Source: Tachypleus tridentatus
Taxonomy: Eukaryota > Arthropoda > Merostomata > Xiphosura > Limulidae
NCBI RefSeq assembly: GCF_004210375.1
Contig: NC_134834.1
Span: 38,158,264 to 38,222,263, forward strand
Length of the DNA stretch: 64,000 nucleotides
Reading direction: 5' to 3'
Shown here: positions 60,801-64,000 of the stretch, piece by piece
Position numbering within the stretch: the stretch's first letter is position 1
Layout: the number at the start of each line of letters is the position of its first letter
The notes under the pieces: model-generated
What the model saw: the letters and a program-made list of their open reading frames with translations, nothing else
The model's database searches: none
Told to the model about the DNA's origin: nothing
Program-made: the position numbers and the translations under genes

Positions 60801-61306
60801 TAGTGAAAACTACCAGTCATAAATTATATATGCAAAAACGGCTCGTTTGGGTTGAGAAAACGAGAAAAACGAGCCGTTTTTGCATATATATTTCTCTACA
60901 AGTGGGTTTTCTCGACATCACAGTTTTAAATTAGTTACAGAAACTACAACCAGTCAGTTAAAGTATGCTTTATATTGGGCAATATCACAGATTCCAATAA
61001 ACTAAACATTTATGGTAACTCTAATTGTGTTATACATGCATCATTTGCATTTTAAAATAAAAATCATTTGTTATTATGTATTGATAAATGGTTTACATTT
61101 TTGGTTTTCATTTCATAATTTTTATAAAACTATAATTATGTGATGTTTCTGTAGAAGAAGCATGGAAGAATGGCACTGTGGAGTTCCAATAACTTAAGAA
61201 GAAGAAGTTCTAAAGTCGAGGTGATGACGTTAATTAAAACAGTGAGCTTTTGTTGGCTTGGCTTGCTGCTTCTCAAGGATCAGGTGCTTCTGTCTGATTT
61301 TCTGAG
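51857..61306 (+). CDS. TAF1B: TAF1B (RNA polymerase I SL1/TIF-IB subunit), 5' half, five coding exons
   Basis: Coding exons: 51857-51943, 52665-52850, 54902-55011, 59317-59623, 61155-61306 (about 280 residues; human protein about 590). Donors are GTATGT, GTAAAA, GTAATT, GTATGT and GTAATC; each acceptor ends in AG, and the phases (0, 0, 2, 0, 2) agree. Residues 4-24 form a zinc ribbon (CEIC, then CMTC), as in Rrn7/TAF1B. Exon 2 holds QWISLEAYNIIICKQVHALI and exon 3 NLWARYIQKCELAF, matching the family's segment after the ribbon. Exon 4 is lysine/arginine-rich (KRKKRRKK near 158-165, nuclear-signal-like). Exon 5 (TVSFCWLGLLLLKDQVLLSD) opens the TFIIB-like cyclin fold. The protein helps recruit Pol I to rDNA. 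The ATG follows an in-frame TGA; an acceptor at 51831 implies a 5' UTR exon upstream. I found no sixth exon before 64000. Confidence 0.88.
52039..52186 (+). mobile_element. Short Penelope-type insertion in TAF1B intron, perfect 13-bp duplication
   Basis: AATTAAAAATGTT is identical at 52026-52038 and 52187-52199. The terminal arms ATATGTAAAAACGGCTC (52042-52058) and GAGCCGTTTTTACATAT (52135-52151) are perfect inverted repeats. Between them the hammerhead halves are in opposite orientations: TCATCATCAGGTTCAC (antisense of GTGAACCTGATGATGA) at 52065-52080, then GAAGAAGGTC and AAAACGTT in sense. The right end has the shared 'ctacaagtgggttttctt' module. It lies in the first TAF1B intron of the coding region. 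Confidence 0.88.
52851..54901 (+). other. TAF1B intron, 2.1 kb
   Basis: Begins GTAAAA and ends TTTGTTTTACAG. Contents: a (tg)n stretch near 52977-52998, the SINE at 53491 and otherwise AT-rich DNA. Confidence 0.8.
53491..53755 (+). mobile_element. SINE family A, near full length, in TAF1B intron
   Basis: Forward copy: head 'gcggcatggccaggtagtta', B box 'caggctcaaatccctg', core 'cacaccaaacatgctcaccc', body and tail 'tttgtgcaaaatcccaaac'. It lies in the intron between the exons ending at 52850 and starting at 54902. Confidence 0.9.
55126..55196 (+). mobile_element. 71-bp Penelope-type mini-insertion, perfect 13-bp duplication
   Basis: ATGTAACTTGATT is identical at 55113-55125 and 55197-55209. 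The insert is only an arm ('atatatgcaaaaacagctcg', 'tttgggttgagaaaa') joined to the terminal module ('ctacaagtgggttttctcg', 'acatcac'). It is the smallest member of the series and marks the minimal mobile unit. Confidence 0.88.
55210..59316 (+). other. Large TAF1B intron, about 4.1 kb, no further exon seen
   Basis: AT-rich intron sequence between the exon ending at 55011 and the one at 59317. The only recognisable insertion besides the mini-element is the TIR element at 58429-58795. Reverse ORFs at 57063-57251 and 57608-57835 have no signature. Confidence 0.6.
58429..58795. mobile_element. 367-bp TIR element (MITE-like), TAYCGTGTTTCTC termini
   Basis: Left end TATCGTGTTTCTCCGAAAAT (58429 on) and right end, inverted, TACCGTGTTTCTCTGATAAT (58795 back). 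Inner subterminal repeats of 'gggcttatttt' and 'aggtcttatttta' type are also inverted. The centre is (actaacta)n-like low complexity. No transposase, so non-autonomous. The termini resemble Harbinger/ISL2EU-type ends from memory; superfamily not proven. The flanks give no clear duplication. Confidence 0.7.
60827..60920 (+). mobile_element. Short Penelope-type insertion with fold-back, 13-bp duplication
   Basis: CAGTCATAAATTA (60814-60826) and CAGTTTTAAATTA (60921-60933) flank the insert, 11 of 13 identical. 'tatatgcaaaaacggctcg' and 'cgagccgtttttgcatata' are perfect inverted arms around a short 'tttgggttgagaaaa' loop. The shared 'ctacaagtgggttttctcg' module follows. It lies between the TAF1B exons at 59317 and 61155. 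Confidence 0.83.
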
Positions 61307-62300
61307 GTAATCTAAATGGTTATCCTTTGTAAATATGTATAGAACTATTTGTTGGGTATTGGGTATTGTGAATGGTTTTTTGTTTCAGGTAAAACAGTTA
61401 TTTTTCTATAAAGTAAGTTTTAATCCATATTTGATTTGATTTTTAAATAAAATATCTTGCCACTCAAGAATTTTCATGTTATTTCATTTTACATTGGCAG
61501 TTACCATATCTGAAATGTTTCAATTAATAATCAAGAAATGTTTGTTGCTACAAATAGGGGTCAGAGGGCATATCATCATGTTCATAGACTTGCATTCAAA
61601 ATTTTATTAAACTACTATTTTATAAATGTATGTCAATAAATATGGTATCCCACAGTAGATTATAATCCAAATTTTGATGTTATACATTAGTTAATTTCTC
61701 AATTCAAAAGTGAATATCAAAACAAATTCCAAATATTGATGTGTCAGATGGTATAGTGAATGCAGCTTTGGCTCAAATTAGATATTTATGAGATCCAAAT
61801 ACAAAATCTATAGTTTTTTGTGAAATAGAAACTCAAGTGACTGATATTGAAAAGCAAAATTATAAAATAAGAACCTTCTAATTTTTCTATTTTCAAAGGT
61901 ATTATTATATTTAGCACACACATATGTGCCTTTTCAAGTTATCCTTACATAACCAATGGAGCCACTCATGAGAACCTTTGATTTCAAGGGTTCATTTGTC
62001 CCGTCCTCTACTCGAGGGTCTGTACTGGTGGTTGGACTGATTCAATATGACAATTATTGTTTCATAACATCCACTCAAACTGCACCTACACTTCTTCGCT
62101 GGGGGTTCCCTCTTTAGTTGGGGAATGTTTTTGAATGACAATTTTACATCAGACACATGGACCTAAGGACAAATCTACCCTCCATATCAGTGTAGTTGGG
62201 CTTCTAGAAATCTGTCAGGCATGCTCCCTTACTTACTCTTTCTCAGGGATCATTTCATTATTAGGATCCAGGTGTTTTCTTTAGATCTCCCTACTTGGGA
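61307..62300 (+). other. TAF1B downstream intron sequence plus an unclassified repeat-like block
   Basis: After the donor at 61306 the sequence is AT-rich up to about 61960. From there to about 62300 base composition changes (ctactcgagggtctgtactg and neighbours), suggesting inserted repeat DNA. I could not classify it. Confidence 0.35.
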
Positions 62301-62599
62301 CTCAGCACATGAAACAAAACAAAAACTCAACATACTAAGAAACCAAATAAACACAACCATAAAACTATGCTCACCAGGTAAAATTAACAATGAATTAGAC
62401 AAAACAATACTTCATCAACATCAATAAGTTTCCTTCACAAGCCATAGAAAACATGTGCACACACCTAGACAGAAAGCAAAATCAACCAACAAAAGTAAAT
62501 ATATCTCATGATTAAAAAAATCACAAAATCATATACTGCTGCATACCATATATTCCTGACATCAGCAGAAAAATAACCAATATTTGGTAAACACTAGTA

Positions 62600-62925
62600 A
62601 CAAAATATGACATTCCAGTTAATACTAAATTTATTCAAAAACCAGGCACAAAACTGAGGTATATACTATGTAAAAACTACACTGACAAACACCACACCAA
62701 CATTATTTATAAAATACAATGTGATAACTGCCACGACTTCTATATTGGAGAAACAAGTAGAAAAATGGAAACCAGATTCAAAGAACATAAAAAGTCACCT
62801 TCACACGTTTTCGAACACTGCAAGTCAAATAAACATAACATAACTATAGAAAACACTCAAATACTAAATAAAGAAACAAATGCAAAATTAAAGAAGCCTT
62901 ACTTATACAACAACTCAAGCCCAAA
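62600..62925 (+). pseudogene. Penelope-like GIY-YIG endonuclease domain remnant
   Basis: An uninterrupted frame encodes KLRYILCKNYTDKHHTNIIY, then KIQCDNCHDFYIGETSRKME and TRFKEHKKS. The pieces IIYKIQC and YIGETSR are the two halves of a GIY-YIG core, with the zinc-finger-like CDNC between them, then the catalytic-helix arginine (TSRKMETRFKEH) and HCKSNKHN. This is the C-terminal nuclease of Penelope-like elements, which nicks the target for reverse transcription. The upstream RT is absent and stops occur 5' of this stretch, so the fragment is not functional alone. Confidence 0.85.
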
Positions 62926-63092
62926 ATAAACCAATACAAAGTAACACCTTTATACCTATATTAAAAATAATATAAATAATAATAAAATAATATAAAATTA
63001 TATATTCAAACGTCTAAGCACACTCTCTACATTTAGACACTCAGTTACACAACCCCTTTCAAACATGTGGTCAGTTACCTCTTCCTTTCTTT

Positions 63093-63134
63093 GTGAACCT
63101 GATGATGACCAAAGAAGGTTGAAACGTTGTTCAC
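63093..63134 (+). ncRNA. Hammerhead-ribozyme-like motif with palindromic stem III
   Basis: Core CTGATGA (63099-63105) and GAAA (63121-63124). Stem I is GTGAAC (63093-63098) with GTTCAC (63129-63134), six perfect pairs. Stem II is GACC (63107-63110) with GGTT (63117-63120), one G-U pair. Stem III is reduced to the self-complementary ACGT at 63124-63127, followed by T63128 as the expected cleavage-site nucleotide. Short stem III hammerheads that may act as dimers are known from Penelope-like elements. Doubtful point: T63106 sits unpaired between the core and stem II, so activity is not assured. Confidence 0.65.
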
Positions 63135-63222
63135 TCCCCAACATAAAAAATTTTCTCAACCCAAATGAGCCGTTTTTACATGTATGTTTTTCTCTACAAG
63201 TGGGTTTTCTTGACATCACTTG

Positions 63223-64000
63223 AGCACAGTGTTTTTAATCATGCTGCCATCATATTTGCAGAGAGAAGCTGGTAATTTGAGTTTGATCAGTTAACCTCTG
63301 CAAAATCAGCATTTTCCAAATTTTTCTAAAATGAAAAATAGTTTTTATCTCCCTACTTTTGGCTTAAAAACTGACCTGTTTTATCACTGATTTGTTTATA
63401 TTGTTTGCTTTCAGTTGGACTTCTTTCCTTTAAAAAAGTTTGATTATATTTAAAGAGCAAACAGGACCCAGCATGGTTATAGCCATATATTTAGCTTTTA
63501 ACCAACAAGTTTGTGACCTAATATAATTTCAAAATTTTTGAAATAAGAGAACCTGACCTGAAGCTCCCTGCACTCTAGTGGCTTAGCAAAAAGTTTGACA
63601 GCTTATAATGCTAAAAAACAAACAAATCCAAGCTGGAGAATATGAAAGAAACTTAAGGTTGAGTTAACAACAGAAAAGAACCAAACATTGATTGGCAGAA
63701 TTTGTAGTCTAAATAAGCAAATGCAAACCTGAAAATGACAACAAATTTATTGTGAAAACATTATTTGGGTTATTTATTAATTCTTAATTGTTTTACAGCT
63801 AAAAATACTAGTGAATAATAATGTAATGAAGACACAAAAAGAGACCTTGGGAAATTAAGTAAAATTTACGTAATATTAGTCCTAAGTAAATTAAGCCTAA
63901 AAATAAACTAATACTTATAAATAGAAACTTATATTAGCAAAAATCAAGAAAGAAAGTTAGTATGATAACTGTTAAATGGATACTCTTTATTACAATTTAA
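63223..64000. other. AT-rich sequence to the window end, no exon recognised
   Basis: Presumably TAF1B intron. No segment translating into the next part of the TAF1B cyclin fold was found with flanking splice sites. Confidence 0.4.

Larger units (their letters stand above)
62301..63222 (+). mobile_element. Penelope-like retroelement (3' part) with terminal module
   Basis: 5'-truncated element: the linker after the RT (AKLKK-rich, with 'ELDKTILHQHQ' near 62390), a GIY-YIG endonuclease, an AT-rich 3' UTR, a hammerhead-like motif at 63093-63134 and the terminal module ('gagccgtttttacatgtatg', 'ctacaagtgggttttcttga', 'catcac'). RT itself is missing. It lies in sense within the TAF1B locus. The terminal module links it to the mini-insertions at 47.9, 52.0, 55.1 and 60.8 kb. 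Confidence 0.82.

Noticed and set aside
61390-61415. Possible mini-exon of TAF1B after 'tttgtttcag'
   Set aside because: With the incoming phase the frame meets a stop (G|TA A..) almost at once.
1-64000. CRISPR arrays, rRNA genes, bacterial promoters and terminators
   Set aside because: The regular short repeats seen are SINEs, microsatellites or transposon ends; none of these prokaryotic features is present.

Overview
This is an AT-rich, intron-containing animal genome window with no bacterial-style operons, RBSs or CRISPR arrays. Its most frequent repeat is a tRNA-headed SINE of about 270 bp (tRNA-like head, 'acatgctcgccctt' core, 'gtagctttgtgcgaaattc' tail). I recognise this SINE from memory as typical of horseshoe crabs (Xiphosura: Limulus, Tachypleus, Carcinoscorpius). 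The two host genes fit an arthropod. The species assignment is inference; the gene and repeat calls rest on the sequence.

Host genes, both on the + strand. (1) A complete three-exon gene at 25483-32485 encodes an 883-residue protein with about eight membrane segments. It matches the arthropod Tincar (tinc) family. (2) The 5' half of TAF1B, the zinc-ribbon, TFIIB-like subunit of the RNA polymerase I factor SL1, lies at 51857-61306 as five coding exons with matching splice phases. It runs past the window or past the last exon I can find.

Mobile DNA, left to right. A decayed Ty3/Gypsy pol occupies 1-2025. SINE-rich DNA fills 2.7-8.9 kb, including a SINE inserted in a SINE. An I-like LINE with gag, endonuclease, RT and RNase H remnants (9541-15007) has two different SINEs inserted in it. 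A broken hAT transposase (21031-23311) holds a SINE and lies between TACYGTATTT-type inverted termini (20568/23873). A second, complete hAT element (42188-47350) has matching termini and a perfect 8-bp target duplication, and carries a tandemly duplicated SINE. A TIR element of about 367 bp sits in a TAF1B intron. A Penelope-like element with GIY-YIG endonuclease and a hammerhead-ribozyme-like motif lies at 62.3-63.2 kb. Five short Penelope-terminus insertions (38.4, 47.9, 52.0, 55.1, 60.8 kb) are each bounded by a 13-bp duplication.

Most interesting: the Penelope-type mini-insertions with constant 13-bp target duplications and fold-back 5' ends; the hammerhead core with palindromic stem III; an insertion at 38.4 kb holding an inverted copy of its own flank; and three SINE families with different tRNA-like heads sharing one 3' module.
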